A DNA stretch of 64,000 nt from Ureibacillus endophyticus (GCF_003628435.1 NZ_RBZN01000001.1:155912-219911), one strand, 5' to 3'; positions 44,798 to 55,667 are shown, numbered from the stretch's first letter. A program made the numbers and translations. Notes: generated from the letters alone by a model not told the origin.

Positions 44798-45310
44798 TTA
44801 TCTTTCATCATGTGGGCTTACTTGTAATGGTGGGGGTACTAACCAACCTCTTGCTTTATTTAGTCTTAATAATTTTGCACCCAGTTGAGCTTTAGCCATA
44901 TGGAACTGACCATACATATAGGCAATATCTTCACGAGTTGACATCCCCATTGCCGTACTACAAGCAACGAGGCCAGCAGCTACATCGGCTGATAATTTTG
45001 CACTGATTTCTGGGTCCATAAACTTTGCCCCTACTGGAATGTCATCACGTCTTGCATTTGGTCGTTCAGGCGGTGCAGGAGGTAAGCCAACACCATTTAC
45101 TTTTAAGATCTCTTTTAGTTTTTTATTTTCTTCCTCAATACCCACAATAGCTTCTTCTAATATTTTTAATAATTCTTGATCTCCAGTATGGTTATAAAGT
45201 GTTTGATAGGCAGCAACCATACCATTGTTTGATAACAGATGTGACCAAATTGTAAATACTTCCCCATAATGTAATGGCTCTTCTTTTGGATTTCTACTCA
45301 TAATACCCAT
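44798..45310 (-). CDS. DUF3231 family protein (ferritin-like, spore-coat-CotF-like)
   Basis: A 170-residue helical protein matching the DUF3231 group found in spore formers: NPKEEPLHYGEVFTIWSHLL at the start, a Pro-rich PPAPPERP hinge (about 78-85), DDIPVGAKFMDPEIS, then GLVACSTAMGMSTRED and a helical C-terminus. The family is thought to be CotF/ferritin-like, but its role is unproven. AAGGAG lies upstream of the ATG at 45310. A second in-frame ATG three codons on could also serve. Confidence 0.83.
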   Translation of the reverse strand: MGIMSRNPKEEPLHYGEVFTIWSHLLSNNGMVAAYQTLYNHTGDQELLKILEEAIVGIEEENKKLKEILKVNGVGLPPAPPERPNARRDDIPVGAKFMDPEISAKLSADVAAGLVACSTAMGMSTREDIAYMYGQFHMAKAQLGAKLLRLNKARGWLVPPPLQVSPHDER

Positions 45311-45451
45311 CTATACCACTCCTTGTTTAATTGTACAGAACTAGCCTAGACAAGTATCAAATAATTATACATGTTAGAAGGAATTCAATTTATGGAATAG
45401 AAAATAAAAGAGATAGAAAATAAAAAATTATCAAAAATTGGGGAGGGTGTT

Positions 45452-46336
45452 ATGAAAAAGATATTAGTGCTAGGTGGAACACGTTTTTTTGGTAAAAGAC
45501 TAGTGGAACTTTTAATAGAAGATGGTTTTGATATCACTATCGCAACGCGCGGTATCACTCCGCATCCATTTGGAGACAAAGTACAACAAATCATTGTCGA
45601 TCGTACTGACTCCGAGGAATTTAAAACAGTATTTGAAAATACCTCTTGGGATGTCATCTTTGATAATATTTGTTATTCTCCAAATGAGGCGTTGACTGCT
45701 TGTGAAGTATTTAAAGGTAAAACAAAGAAGTACATATTCACTTCTACATTGAGTGTCTATGATGGATTATTGGGAAAAGAGCTAACTGAAGAAGATTTTA
45801 ATCCATATACCTATAAAATTCGCTATGGTAATAGCCAAGATTTTTCTTATGGGGAAGGAAAGAGGTTAGCTGAGGCTGTATTTTTCCAAGAAGCAACTTT
45901 TCCTATCGTAGCTGTTCGTTTTCCAATTGTATTAGGATTAGATGATTATACAAGACGTTTACATTATCATATTGAACGCGTCATAGAAGGAAAGCCAATT
46001 CATTTTATTAATCTAGATGCACGAATGTCTTTTATTTCATCAGATGATGCGGCTAAATTTTTAAAATTTGCCTTTTTATCAGATATTGAGGGGCCATTTA
46101 ATGCCACATCAACAGGCACTATATCTATGCAAGAATTAATGGTTTTAATTGAAAAGATGGTAGGGAAAAAAGCCAATATAGTGGTTGAAGAAGATAACGA
46201 AAGTACTTCACCCTTCTCTTTACCAGATGATTGGTATATGTCTCAAGTGAAATCCATGAATGCAGGTTTTACATGTGAGACATTACTTAATTGGTTACCA
46301 TCTTTAATTCTTGACATTACAAAAGAAAATAATTAA
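45452..46336 (+). CDS. NAD-dependent epimerase/dehydratase family protein
   Basis: A 294-residue extended-SDR protein. The N-terminal nucleotide motif LVLGGTRFFGKRL (about 5-17) is the variant GGTRFxG seen in atypical epimerases and CSP41-like proteins. The region FTSTLSVYDG (about 97) is aligned with the catalytic block; the classical YxxxK is present only as YGEGKRL. Substrate unknown. GGGGAGGG lies before ATG 45452. Confidence 0.8.
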   Translation: MKKILVLGGTRFFGKRLVELLIEDGFDITIATRGITPHPFGDKVQQIIVDRTDSEEFKTVFENTSWDVIFDNICYSPNEALTACEVFKGKTKKYIFTSTLSVYDGLLGKELTEEDFNPYTYKIRYGNSQDFSYGEGKRLAEAVFFQEATFPIVAVRFPIVLGLDDYTRRLHYHIERVIEGKPIHFINLDARMSFISSDDAAKFLKFAFLSDIEGPFNATSTGTISMQELMVLIEKMVGKKANIVVEEDNESTSPFSLPDDWYMSQVKSMNAGFTCETLLNWLPSLILDITKENN

Positions 46337-46342
46337 TAAAAT

Positions 46343-46374
46343 GGCTTGGAGATAAAGGTTCTTCAAGCCTTTTT
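46343..46374 (+). terminator. Rho-independent terminator
   Basis: Stem GGCTTG / CAAGCC, 15-base loop, then five T residues. Confidence 0.75.
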
Positions 46375-46610
46375 CTCGTAAATTAGAACGAATATTATGC
46401 TTAAGTAATTTATAAATGACCGATTAAAAATGTATTTTGAAGGCAAATACTTGGTTAACTTAGTACAATTTTGGCAGAATTAATGAGGAGATTTGCAGAA
46501 ATGGTAAATAATTCGAATCTCAAAATAATTGTATTGTTCTGATGTTCAATAAAAGGTAAAATGAAGAAATACTATGGAAATATTTTGTAGACATCCGGGA
46601 GTGAGAAGTT

Positions 46611-47612
46611 TTGAAAAGAAAACTAAAAAAATACACAACATTCGATAATGTCGTAATATTTCCTGGGACGGTTGAAAGATTAATCCAAAAAGCTCATGAG
46701 TATGTTGAAAGTTATCAATATCATTTAGCAAATGAAACCTTTGAAGAAGCTCTGAAGTATAGTGAAGGTGACGAATTTACCTTAAGTGTTTACGCATACT
46801 CCCTATATGAAACGAAATCTTTTGAAAGAGCGAAGGAAATTTGTGAAAGGGTTTTAAGTTTAGGCCCCACGATGTATTTAGAAATAATGGAATTATATTT
46901 AACTGTTTGTATGCAGTTAAAACAATATAAACAAGTCGAACAAATTATTACGTCTCTTATCGAAGAAGGTGCTATACCTAACGATAAAATAGAGAAATTT
47001 CAACGGCTAAAAGAACTTAATGCAAATATTGCTGAGAATAAAAATCAGCAAGAAGACATTAGCAATAATGTGCGGAATGAAGTTGATGCTGATGCATTTT
47101 CTATAGATAATTTTTTGTCTTTACCACCAACAGAACAGTTAAATAAAGTTCATGAATTAACTACAACAAATATCCGTCCATTAGTAACGCAATTAAAATC
47201 AATTATAGAGTATGAACAAACCCATCCTTTTATTAAAAGCATTATTTTAATTTTACTTGTAGAACAAGAAGTAAATGTAGAAATAAGATTATCTAAATTA
47301 GATAAAAGCAGCGTAGTTAATCCAAGTACTTTAGAACTACCAACTAAATTACCGCATTTTATCAATATAACGAAAATGATTTCAGAAAAACTACAGAAAG
47401 AACCGTCAACATTAGAAATGGTTGAATATTTAATTGCGAAACATGCAATTGTAACCTATCCATTTGAGTGGTTGGAATATGATGATGAAGATGTTGCGTT
47501 AGCGTATATTGATTTTGTAAGAACAATGTTTGGTAGTGTACAAGAGATGGATTACGAACTTGTCCAATTTTTACAGATGCTTGAAAAGTTAACAGAACTA
47601 CAAGAAGTATGA
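46611..47612 (+). CDS. ysoA: TPR-repeat protein (YsoA-like)
   Basis: A 333-residue soluble protein with tetratricopeptide-like helix pairs in its first part (about 20-130, for example YQYHLANETFEEALKYSEG and FERAKEICERVLSLGP). The remaining two thirds are helical without a recognised motif. It lies directly upstream of tig, as ysoA (335 residues) does in B. subtilis. Probably a scaffold or adaptor; function unknown. TTG 46611 follows GGGAGTGAG. Confidence 0.8.
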   Translation: MKRKLKKYTTFDNVVIFPGTVERLIQKAHEYVESYQYHLANETFEEALKYSEGDEFTLSVYAYSLYETKSFERAKEICERVLSLGPTMYLEIMELYLTVCMQLKQYKQVEQIITSLIEEGAIPNDKIEKFQRLKELNANIAENKNQQEDISNNVRNEVDADAFSIDNFLSLPPTEQLNKVHELTTTNIRPLVTQLKSIIEYEQTHPFIKSIILILLVEQEVNVEIRLSKLDKSSVVNPSTLELPTKLPHFINITKMISEKLQKEPSTLEMVEYLIAKHAIVTYPFEWLEYDDEDVALAYIDFVRTMFGSVQEMDYELVQFLQMLEKLTELQEV

Positions 47613-47718
47613 AAAAAGTTGAAACTATTGTAGACTATGTTATACTAAAATGGTTGTCAAAATCGTATAAACGAGTAGTTTGTCTAACAATTGTAAACTA
47701 TTTTTGGAGGTATTATAA

Positions 47719-49011
47719 ATGTCAGCAAAATGGGAAAAGCAAGAAGGAAATGTTGGTACATTAACAATCGAAGTACCAGCTGAAGAAGTAAATAAAGCAT
47801 TAGATAAAGCATTTGCAAAAGTAGTAAAAACAATCAACGTACCTGGTTTCCGTAAAGGTAAAATGCCTCGTCCGTTATTTGAAAAACGTTTCGGCGTAGA
47901 AGCTCTTTACCAAGATGCTTTAGAAATTTTAGTTCCAGATGCGTACTCAAACGCAATCGACGAAACTGGTATTATTCCAGTAGATTACCCAGAAATCGAT
48001 GGAACTGAAAACTTTGCAAAAGGCCAAAACTTTACTTTTACTGCTAAAGTAACTGTTAAACCAGAACCAAAACTTGGTGAATACAAAGGTTTAGAAGTTA
48101 AAAAAGCTTCAGTTGAAGTAACTGACGAAGAAATCGAAGCGAAAATCCAAGAACAATTAGCTCGTAAAGCTGAGTTAGAAATCAAAGAAGACGAAGCAAT
48201 CGTTGAAGGTGATACAGCTGTAATCGACTTTGAAGGCTTCCAAGATGGTGTAGCATTCGAAGGTGGTAAAGGTGAAGATTACCCACTAGAAATCGGTTCA
48301 GGTTCATTCATTCCTGGATTTGAAGAACAATTAGTAGGTTTAAAAGCTGGAGAATCTAAAGATGTTGTAGTAACATTCCCAGAAGAATACCATGCAGCAG
48401 AATTAGCTGGTAAAGAAGCTACTTTCAAAGTAACTGTTAAAGAAGTTAAAACTAAAGTATTACCAGAATTAAACGATGAATTCGCTAAAGAAATCGATCC
48501 AGAAGTTGAATCTTTAGAAGCATTACGTGCTAAACTTAAAGAACAAACTGCTGAACAAAAGAAAGCTGATGCTGAAAGCTCATTACGCGATGAGTTAGTG
48601 GAAAAAGCTTCTCAAAACGCAGAAATCGACATTCCAGAATCAATGATTCATAACGAAATTCACCGCATGATCGATGAGTTCGCTCAACGTTTACAAATGC
48701 AAGGTATGTCTTTAGATCTTTACTACCAATTCTCTGGTCAAAATGAACAAGCTCTTCATGAGCAAATGCGTCCAGAAGCTGAAAACCGCGTACGTGTTTC
48801 TTTAACTTTAGAAGCAATCGGTAAAGCAGAAAATATCGAAGTAACAGAAGAAGATATTAACGCTGAATTAGAAAAAATGGGCGGTCAATTCGGTATGACA
48901 AATGAGCAAATCATTTCAGCTTTAGGTGGAAACACTGAAATTCTTGAAAATGATATTCGAACTCAAAAAACTGTAGAATTTTTAGTTGAAAACGCTAAAA
49001 TTACAGAATAA
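47719..49011 (+). CDS. tig: Trigger factor
   Basis: A 430-residue ribosome-associated chaperone and peptidyl-prolyl isomerase. The N-terminal ribosome-binding part has the signature GFRKGKMPR (about 43-51); the central FKBP domain (about 155-245) has [16 protein letters not shown] and [10 protein letters not shown]; the C-terminal helical arms follow. Codon use is that of a highly expressed gene. ATG 47719 follows GGAGG. A terminator separates it from clpX. Confidence 0.96.
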   Translation: MSAKWEKQEGNVGTLTIEVPAEEVNKALDKAFAKVVKTINVPGFRKGKMPRPLFEKRFGVEALYQDALEILVPDAYSNAIDETGIIPVDYPEIDGTENFAKGQNFTFTAKVTVKPEPKLGEYKGLEVKKASVEVTDEEIEAKIQEQLARKAELEIKEDEAIVEGDTAVIDFEGFQDGVAFEGGKGEDYPLEIGSGSFIPGFEEQLVGLKAGESKDVVVTFPEEYHAAELAGKEATFKVTVKEVKTKVLPELNDEFAKEIDPEVESLEALRAKLKEQTAEQKKADAESSLRDELVEKASQNAEIDIPESMIHNEIHRMIDEFAQRLQMQGMSLDLYYQFSGQNEQALHEQMRPEAENRVRVSLTLEAIGKAENIEVTEEDINAELEKMGGQFGMTNEQIISALGGNTEILENDIRTQKTVEFLVENAKITE

Positions 49012-49072
49012 TTTCTAAACCAATTCAAAATACTAGTAGAATTTTGAAATAATGTTACAATAAAATTCATGT

Positions 49073-49108
49073 AAAACAAGGTACGGCGTTTTACCGTGCC
49101 TTGTTTTA
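49073..49108 (+). terminator. Rho-independent terminator after tig
   Basis: Strong stem AAAACAAGGTACGG / CCGTGCCTTGTTTT with a 7-base loop. Confidence 0.9.
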
Positions 49109-49230
49109 ACATACTAATACATAAACATAAATTGCTTATAATAATTATATTATGAGCAAACTCGAAACAATCTATTTGATTAAGGCTTAAGAATCTTGTA
49201 AGATTGTTGCTTGAATAGGGGTGAAGCAAA

Positions 49231-50499
49231 TTGTTCAAATTTAATGATGAAAAAGGCAATTTAAAGTGCTCTTTTTGTGGAAAACCGCAAGAACAAGTAC
49301 GTAAATTAGTAGCTGGACCAGGTGTATATATTTGTGATGAATGTATAGAGCTATGTTCTGAAATCGTAGTTGAAGAACTTGGAGTAGAAGAAGAAATCGA
49401 TTTTCAAGATATTCCAAAACCAAAAGAAATATTATCAATTTTAGATGAATATGTTATTGGACAAGAGCGCGCCAAAAAAGCACTAGCCGTAGCTGTGTAC
49501 AATCACTATAAGCGTATAAATTCAAACAGTAAAATAGATGATGTAGAGTTAGCAAAATCAAATATTGTTTTAATCGGACCAACTGGTAGTGGTAAAACTT
49601 TATTAGCACAAACATTAGCACGTATTTTGAATGTGCCATTTGCAATTGCCGATGCGACATCTCTAACAGAAGCAGGTTATGTTGGTGAAGATGTAGAGAA
49701 CATCTTATTAAAACTGATTCAAGCTGCAGATTATGATATTGAACGTGCGGAAAAAGGAATTATTTATATCGATGAGATCGATAAAGTAGCACGTAAATCT
49801 GAGAATCCTTCAATCACTCGTGATGTATCAGGTGAAGGTGTACAGCAAGCATTACTTAAAATTCTTGAGGGTACTGTAGCAAGTGTTCCTCCACAAGGTG
49901 GACGTAAACACCCTCATCAAGAATTTTTACAAATAGATACAACAAATATCTTATTTATTGTTGGTGGAGCATTTGACGGTATTGAACAGATTATTAAACG
50001 TCGTCAAGGTCGAAAAGTAATTGGTTTCGGTTCTAATCCAACAAAACAAGATGATGACAATGTATCATTACTTTCTCAATTAATTCCTGAGGATTTACTA
50101 AAATTCGGTTTAATTCCAGAGTTTATTGGACGTTTACCAGTATTAGCATCCTTAGAACAATTAAATGAAGAAGCATTAGTGAGAATTTTAACTGAGCCAA
50201 AAAATGCTTTGGTGAAACAATATCAAAAAATGCTTGAACTTGATAAAGTGGAGTTAGAATTTGAAGAAGAGGCATTAAAAGCTATTGCTAAAGAAGCAAT
50301 CGAACGTAAGACAGGTGCACGTGGTTTACGCTCTATTATTGAGTCAACAATGTTAGATATGATGTATGAACTTCCTTCTCGTGATGATATTGCAAAATGT
50401 ATCGTAACGGAAGAAACGATTACTGAAAAAGCTACACCAAAGTTGATTCTTGCTGATGGTACTGAATTGAATAAAAAAGGCAAAAAAACTTCAGCATAA
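49231..50499 (+). CDS. clpX: ATP-dependent Clp protease ATP-binding subunit ClpX
   Basis: A 422-residue AAA+ unfoldase. N-terminal zinc finger [11 protein letters not shown]...CDECIELC (Cys at about 11, 14, 33 and 36), Walker A GPTGSGKT (about 116-123), Walker [10 protein letters not shown] (about 177-185), the IGF loop for ClpP docking (KVIGFGSN, about 263-270) and sensor 2 [10 protein letters not shown]. It feeds substrates to ClpP. It starts at TTG 49231 behind GGGGTGA. Confidence 0.96.
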   Translation: MFKFNDEKGNLKCSFCGKPQEQVRKLVAGPGVYICDECIELCSEIVVEELGVEEEIDFQDIPKPKEILSILDEYVIGQERAKKALAVAVYNHYKRINSNSKIDDVELAKSNIVLIGPTGSGKTLLAQTLARILNVPFAIADATSLTEAGYVGEDVENILLKLIQAADYDIERAEKGIIYIDEIDKVARKSENPSITRDVSGEGVQQALLKILEGTVASVPPQGGRKHPHQEFLQIDTTNILFIVGGAFDGIEQIIKRRQGRKVIGFGSNPTKQDDDNVSLLSQLIPEDLLKFGLIPEFIGRLPVLASLEQLNEEALVRILTEPKNALVKQYQKMLELDKVELEFEEEALKAIAKEAIERKTGARGLRSIIESTMLDMMYELPSRDDIAKCIVTEETITEKATPKLILADGTELNKKGKKTSA

Positions 50500-50536
50500 A
50501 TAGCTTAAGTTCAGCGTTGAATAAAACAGTAATAAG

Positions 50537-50585
50537 CTGACTTCGAACATGCGTTAATCCGCTAGGTCGTAAGTCAGTTTTTTTT
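50537..50585 (+). terminator. Rho-independent terminator after clpX
   Basis: Stem CTGACTTCGA / TCGTAAGTCAG with a bulge and a long loop, then eight T residues. Confidence 0.75.
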
Positions 50586-50788
50586 CAAATTTCTTCATTA
50601 CCAAGATTTACATACAAATATTATTTTTTTCTTTACATAATAAATAGTAATACCATCTTTTTTTAACGAAGAATTTGAAATTAAAATTTGCAAAAATTAC
50701 TATGATTATGTAAGTGAAATGTTTTGTTTTTATCACATACTATGGACGCGGGTTAATACGGAAAATCTGGATGGAGGTGAACGCCCGC

Positions 50789-53110
50789 ATGAGCAATACG
50801 AAAACAAATATTCCATTGTTACCTTTACGTGGCTTATTAGTATACCCTTCAATGGTTTTACATATTGATGTTGGTAGAGCTCGTTCTGTTGCTGCATTAG
50901 AGCACGCAATGATGAATGAAAATTTAATATTCTTAGCAACGCAAAAAGACTTACGTGTAGAACAACCTAAACAAGAAGAATTATATTCAATCGGTACACT
51001 GGTGAATGTAAAACAAATGTTAAAGTTACCGAATGGTACTTTACGAATCTTAGTTGAAGGTATTAGCCGAGCAAAAATTACAAATTACACAGAAGAAAAA
51101 GATTTCACTGTAGTTGATTTAGAACTACATGAAGATGATACAACGAAAGATGTAGAAATCGAAGCTTTAATGCGGACACTAATAAGTTATTTCGAGAAGT
51201 ATGCAAAGTCTTCGAACAAAATTACAACAGAAACAATTGATTCTGTTGTAGACATTGATGAACCTGGCCGTTTAGCAGATATCATCGCTTCCCATTTACC
51301 ATTTAAAGTTGCTGAAAAACAAGAAGTATTAAGCATTTTTAATATTAAAAAACGATTAGATCATTTAATTATCCGACTTCATGATGAGCAAGAAGTATTG
51401 AATCTTGAAAAGAAAATTAACTCAAAAGTGAAGCAAGCAATGGAACGCACGCAGAAGGAATACTATTTGCGTGAACAAATGAAAGCGATTCAGGCGGAGT
51501 TAGGTGACAGAGAAGGTAAGACTGGTGAAGTAGCAGATTTACGAAAACGTATTGATGAAACAGGAATGCCAGAATCAGTTAAAAAGACGGCATTAAAAGA
51601 ATTAGATCGTTATGAAAAACTACCTGCAGCAAGTGCTGAAAGTGGTGTTATTCGAAACTATATCGAATGGCTAATTACGATTCCATGGACAAAAACAACT
51701 ACAGACCGACTTGACATACACCACGCTGAAGAAATATTAAATCGAGATCATGATGGTCTTGAAAAAGTAAAAGAACGTATTTTAGAGTATTTATCTGTTC
51801 GTCAACTCATGAATTCAGTACGTGGTCCGATTTTATGTCTTGTTGGTCCACCAGGGGTTGGTAAAACGTCCTTAGCGCGTTCGGTTGCAGAAAGTTTAGA
51901 CCGTAATTTTGTTCGTATTTCATTAGGTGGAGTTCGTGATGAGTCTGAAATTCGTGGTCACCGTCGCACGTATGTAGGGGCTATGCCTGGGCGTATTATT
52001 CAAGGTATGAAAAAAGCTGGAACGATTAACCCAGTATTCCTTTTAGACGAAATCGATAAAATGTCTAATGATTTCCGTGGAGATCCTTCAGCAGCGATGC
52101 TAGAAGTTTTAGACCCAGAGCAAAACAATTCATTTAGCGATCATTATATTGAAGAACCTTACGACTTATCTCAAGTTATGTTTATAGCGACTGCAAACGA
52201 TTTAAGTACAATTCCTGGACCGTTACTTGACCGAATGGAAGTAATCACAATTCCAGGGTATACTGAAATTGAGAAAACTTTAATTACGAAAAATCATTTA
52301 ATCCCGAAACAAATTGAAGAAAATGGCTTAAAGAAATCCCAACTGACTATAAAAGATGAAGCAATTATTGATTTAATACGTTATTATACTCGTGAGGCTG
52401 GGGTTCGTAACTTACAACGCCAAATTGCAGCATTATGTCGTAAAGCTGCAAAAATCATTGTTTCTGGAGATAAAAAACGAGTTACGGTGAATTCAAAAGT
52501 GTTAGAAGAAATGCTTGGAAAACATCGTTACCATTACGGTCAAGCGGAAACTGAAAACCAAGTCGGTGTAGCAACAGGTTTAGCTTATACAACTGTAGGA
52601 GGAGATACTTTACAAATCGAAGTGTCACTAACTCCAGGAAAAGGTAAACTGATGCTAACAGGTAAGCTTGGAGAAGTAATGAAAGAATCTGCTCAAACTG
52701 CATTGAGTTATGTTCGTTCATTATCCGACAAACTAGCAATTGATTCAGATTACTTTGAACAACATGATATTCATATTCACGTTCCAGAAGGTGCAGTACC
52801 GAAAGATGGTCCTTCAGCAGGTATTACGATGATGACGGCATTAGTATCAGCAATTGCAAATAAAGCAATAAAACGTGAGATTGGTATGACTGGTGAAATC
52901 ACATTACGTGGAAGAGTATTAGCAATTGGTGGTTTAAAAGAAAAATCATTAGGTGCTCACCGTGCTGGATTAACTACAATTATTATTCCAAAAGATAATG
53001 AAAAGGATATTGATGAAATTCCGGAAAGTATTCGCGAACAGCTTACTTTTAAACCGGTGTCATCGGCAGAAGAAGTGCTTAAAATAGCACTTGTTGGAGG
53101 TTTTGAATAA
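50789..53110 (+). CDS. lonA: ATP-dependent protease Lon (LonA)
   Basis: A 773-residue LonA. N-terminal substrate domain (PLLPLRGLLVYPSMVLHIDV region, about 8-27), coiled coil, AAA+ module with Walker A GPPGVGKTS (about 353-361) and Walker B VFLLDEIDK, then the protease domain with the Ser of PKDGPSAGIT (about 677) and the Lys near KEKSLGAHRAG (about 718). It degrades misfolded and regulatory proteins. ATG 50789 with ATGGAGGTGA upstream fits the family start. lonB, which separates clpX and lonA in B. subtilis, is absent. Confidence 0.96.
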   Translation: MSNTKTNIPLLPLRGLLVYPSMVLHIDVGRARSVAALEHAMMNENLIFLATQKDLRVEQPKQEELYSIGTLVNVKQMLKLPNGTLRILVEGISRAKITNYTEEKDFTVVDLELHEDDTTKDVEIEALMRTLISYFEKYAKSSNKITTETIDSVVDIDEPGRLADIIASHLPFKVAEKQEVLSIFNIKKRLDHLIIRLHDEQEVLNLEKKINSKVKQAMERTQKEYYLREQMKAIQAELGDREGKTGEVADLRKRIDETGMPESVKKTALKELDRYEKLPAASAESGVIRNYIEWLITIPWTKTTTDRLDIHHAEEILNRDHDGLEKVKERILEYLSVRQLMNSVRGPILCLVGPPGVGKTSLARSVAESLDRNFVRISLGGVRDESEIRGHRRTYVGAMPGRIIQGMKKAGTINPVFLLDEIDKMSNDFRGDPSAAMLEVLDPEQNNSFSDHYIEEPYDLSQVMFIATANDLSTIPGPLLDRMEVITIPGYTEIEKTLITKNHLIPKQIEENGLKKSQLTIKDEAIIDLIRYYTREAGVRNLQRQIAALCRKAAKIIVSGDKKRVTVNSKVLEEMLGKHRYHYGQAETENQVGVATGLAYTTVGGDTLQIEVSLTPGKGKLMLTGKLGEVMKESAQTALSYVRSLSDKLAIDSDYFEQHDIHIHVPEGAVPKDGPSAGITMMTALVSAIANKAIKREIGMTGEITLRGRVLAIGGLKEKSLGAHRAGLTTIIIPKDNEKDIDEIPESIREQLTFKPVSSAEEVLKIALVGGFE

Positions 53111-53695
53111 ATGAAAGTCCACAACGTAGAAATGGTCATCAGTGCTGTTAAACCAGAACAATATCCAGAAGATGGACTGCCAGAATTCGCTTTAGCAGGA
53201 AGATCAAATGTGGGAAAATCATCGTTTATTAATAAGATGATTGGTCGTAAATCAATGGCGAGAATTTCATCAAAGCCAGGTAAAACTCAAACATTGAACT
53301 TTTATAAAATTGAGGATCAATTATTTTTTGTAGACGTTCCAGGATATGGTTATGCAAAAGTATCAAAAACAGAACGTGAAGCCTGGGGAAAAATGATTGA
53401 AAAATATATAACAGCGCGTAAAGAGTTACGTGCTGTTATCCTTATTGTTGATTTACGACACGCACCTACAAATGATGATGTAATGATGTATGATTTCTTA
53501 AAATACTACAATATTCCAAGTATTGTTATTGCAACGAAGGCAGATAAAATTCCAAAGGGTAAATTAGACAAGCATAAGAAGGTAGTAAAAGAAACATTGC
53601 AAATGGATAAAAATGATCCACTTGTTGTCTTTTCATCTGAAACTGGTCATGGCTTTGACCAAGCTTGGGCAGAAATTGAAAAACGCATGGGCTAA
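53111..53695 (+). CDS. ysxC: Ribosome biogenesis GTP-binding protein YsxC/EngB
   Basis: A 194-residue EngB-type GTPase. G1 is GRSNVGKSS (about 31-39), G3 DVPGYG (about 76-81), G4 TKAD (about 142-145), with SSETG as G5. It helps late assembly of the 50S ribosomal subunit. The ATG directly follows the lonA stop codon, and the ribosome-binding site GGAGG lies inside the end of lonA, so the two are translationally coupled. Confidence 0.95.
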   Translation: MKVHNVEMVISAVKPEQYPEDGLPEFALAGRSNVGKSSFINKMIGRKSMARISSKPGKTQTLNFYKIEDQLFFVDVPGYGYAKVSKTEREAWGKMIEKYITARKELRAVILIVDLRHAPTNDDVMMYDFLKYYNIPSIVIATKADKIPKGKLDKHKKVVKETLQMDKNDPLVVFSSETGHGFDQAWAEIEKRMG

Positions 53696-53715
53696 TTTCT
53701 ACATACTTCTTTATT

Positions 53716-53770
53716 AAAGATGGTTTATTAATACTGGCTTTTTAGTCGGTTTTAATAAAGCATCTTTTTT
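53716..53770 (+). terminator. Rho-independent terminator of the lonA-ysxC unit
   Basis: Stem AGATGGTTTATTAA / TTTAATAAAGCATCT (with bulges) followed by six T residues. Confidence 0.8.
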
Positions 53771-53772
53771 AT

Positions 53773-54156
53773 TATTGTGAGGTAAGAAACTATAAATCTA
53801 TCTAGAAAGGCTTTAATCAAATGTATTGCTCTACTTAATTCTTTGAAATCCTCATACAAAGCACAAAATTTATTTTTTCCGGAATATATCACCACTAATA
53901 AGAAAAACTAAATATCAATAAGTAGTTTATTTCTGTCGTATTATGTATTACAATATAAATATGTATATGAAATACTTCTTTAAATTCGACATCTGAGTGA
54001 ATTTCATTGAAAGTACTATAGATATTTGTTAGACTTACTTTAGAATTATTCTAATTTGTAAATGTCGTCATAACTTATTCATAATTAAAGTTTGGTTTAT
54101 GCAATCTTTGTGTTAGAATAGAATTTATGAAAAAGAACGTGTGAGGTGTAAAGTTC
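53773..54156. other. Intergenic region upstream of hemA, 384 bases
   Basis: Holds the hemA promoter region (see the PerR-type palindrome) and otherwise A/T-rich DNA. An unsupported 45-codon minus-strand frame near 53760-53900 has no ATG and no ribosome-binding site. No riboswitch recognised. Confidence 0.5.
54040..54119 (+). promoter_or_regulatory. Candidate PerR-type box and hemA promoter
   Basis: TTAGAATTATTCTAA at 54040-54054 is a perfect 7-1-7 inverted repeat differing from the PerR consensus TTATAATNATTATAA at one symmetrical base pair. About 40 bases downstream TTGGTT (54092-54097) and TAGAAT (54114-54119), 16 apart, form a plausible promoter ending 37 bases before hemA. In B. subtilis hemA is a PerR target; here this is inference. 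Confidence 0.4.
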
Positions 54157-55515
54157 ATGCATACACTTGTAGTAGGCTTGAATTATAAAACTGCGCCAGT
54201 CGAAATTCGAGAAAAATTGTCGTTTATTGAAAGCGAATTACCGGATGCAATGGCAGCGTTGAAAAAAGAAAAAAGCATATTGGAAGACGTCATTGTATCA
54301 ACTTGTAATCGAACTGAAATATATGCCGTTGTCGATCAGTTAAATACAGGTCGTTATTATATTAAGCAATTCTTATCTAAATGGTTTAATATTCCAGTCG
54401 ATCAATTTGATACACATCTTTATATCCGTGAAGATGACGACTCTCTACATCATTTGTTCCGTGTGACAGCGGGAATTGATTCAATGGTATTAGGTGAAAC
54501 TCAAATTCTTGGACAAGTTAAGAAAAGCTTTTTAGAAGCTCAAGAAGTAGGGACAACTGGTACTATTTATAACCAATTATTTAAGCAAGCAGTTACGTTT
54601 GCAAAACGTGCACATAGTGAAACAACTATCAATGAAAACGCAGTATCTGTTTCATATGCCGCAGTAGAATTAGCGAAAAAAATCTTTGGTTCCTTAAAAC
54701 ATAAACATGTAGTAATTTTGGGTGCTGGTAAGATGGGGGAACTTGCGATTCAAAACTTATACGGGAATGGTGTTGGTAAAGTAACCGTTGTTAACCGTAC
54801 TTTTGAAAAAGCAAAACACCTTGCATCTAAATTTGAAGGTAATGCAAAATCAATGCAAGAATTACAATGTGTACTACTTGAAGCTGATATTCTCATTAGT
54901 TCAACTGGTTCAACGGATTATGTAATTGATTACGAATTAATGCAATTTGTAGAACGTTTGCGTAAAGGTAAGCCATTATTCATGGTTGATATTGCTGTTC
55001 CACGTGATTTAGATCCACGCATTGGTGATTTACCAAATGTTTTCTTATACGACATTGATGATTTACAAGGAATTGTAGAAGCAAACTTAGCTGAACGGGA
55101 GCAGGCTGCAAGACAAATTACTGATATGATTGGACAAGAAGTGGTACAATTCAAAGATTGGTTTGCCACTTTAGGCGTTGTCCCTGTTATCTCTGCGTTA
55201 CGTAAAAAAGCAAATAAAATTCAGCAAGAAACAATGGTTAGTATTGAAAACAAAATGCCGAATTTAACTGAACGTGAACGTAAAATATTAAACAAACATA
55301 CGAAATCGATTATTAACCAATTATTAAAGGAACCAATTTTACAAGCAAAAGAATTGGCAAACTCACCAAAGGCTAGCCAACAACTTCAATTGTTCCAACA
55401 AATATTTGGAATTGAAGAGGATGTACAAGAAGAGGTTCAACAACAAAACCGAGAAGTTGTACAAGCAGTAAGTTCACAAAAAGAGACAATTTTAAATCGA
55501 AAATTGTCATATTAA
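54157..55515 (+). CDS. hemA: Glutamyl-tRNA reductase
   Basis: A 452-residue HemA. The catalytic Cys is C50 in [12 protein letters not shown]; substrate-binding [14 protein letters not shown] (about 109-122) and the NADPH site [13 protein letters not shown] (about 186-198) follow, with the dimerisation helices at the C-terminus. First committed step of haem synthesis: glutamyl-tRNA to glutamate-1-semialdehyde. ATG 54157 follows GTGAGGTG. First gene of hemAXCDBL. Confidence 0.96.
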   Translation: MHTLVVGLNYKTAPVEIREKLSFIESELPDAMAALKKEKSILEDVIVSTCNRTEIYAVVDQLNTGRYYIKQFLSKWFNIPVDQFDTHLYIREDDDSLHHLFRVTAGIDSMVLGETQILGQVKKSFLEAQEVGTTGTIYNQLFKQAVTFAKRAHSETTINENAVSVSYAAVELAKKIFGSLKHKHVVILGAGKMGELAIQNLYGNGVGKVTVVNRTFEKAKHLASKFEGNAKSMQELQCVLLEADILISSTGSTDYVIDYELMQFVERLRKGKPLFMVDIAVPRDLDPRIGDLPNVFLYDIDDLQGIVEANLAEREQAARQITDMIGQEVVQFKDWFATLGVVPVISALRKKANKIQQETMVSIENKMPNLTERERKILNKHTKSIINQLLKEPILQAKELANSPKASQQLQLFQQIFGIEEDVQEEVQQQNREVVQAVSSQKETILNRKLSY

Positions 55516-55531
55516 GGAGAAAGAATGTGAG

Positions 55532-55573
55532 GCGTTTTCGTATCTGTATGGTAAACTATAGATACGTAAACGC
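55532..55573. other. Inverted repeat between hemA and hemX
   Basis: Arms GCGTTTTCGTATC / GATACGTAAACGC pair as 6 plus 6 base pairs around one T-T mismatch. The T tract after it is poor (TTATTCTTTT), so it may be an mRNA processing or partial-termination site within the hem operon rather than its end. Confidence 0.4.
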
Positions 55574-55667
55574 TTATTCTTTTGGGATTTTACATAAATT
55601 TTACTGAAATTCTAAATGTTTCGTATTACTGTAGTAAAAGTTGTTAAAGATAAAGAAGGGTTGCTAC

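Noticed and set aside
53760-53900. Minus-strand frame of about 45 codons upstream of hemA (contains a run like FKELSRAIHLIKAFLDRF)
   Set aside because: It has no ATG or Shine-Dalgarno site, begins after a stop, and I could not match it to a transposase or other family with confidence.
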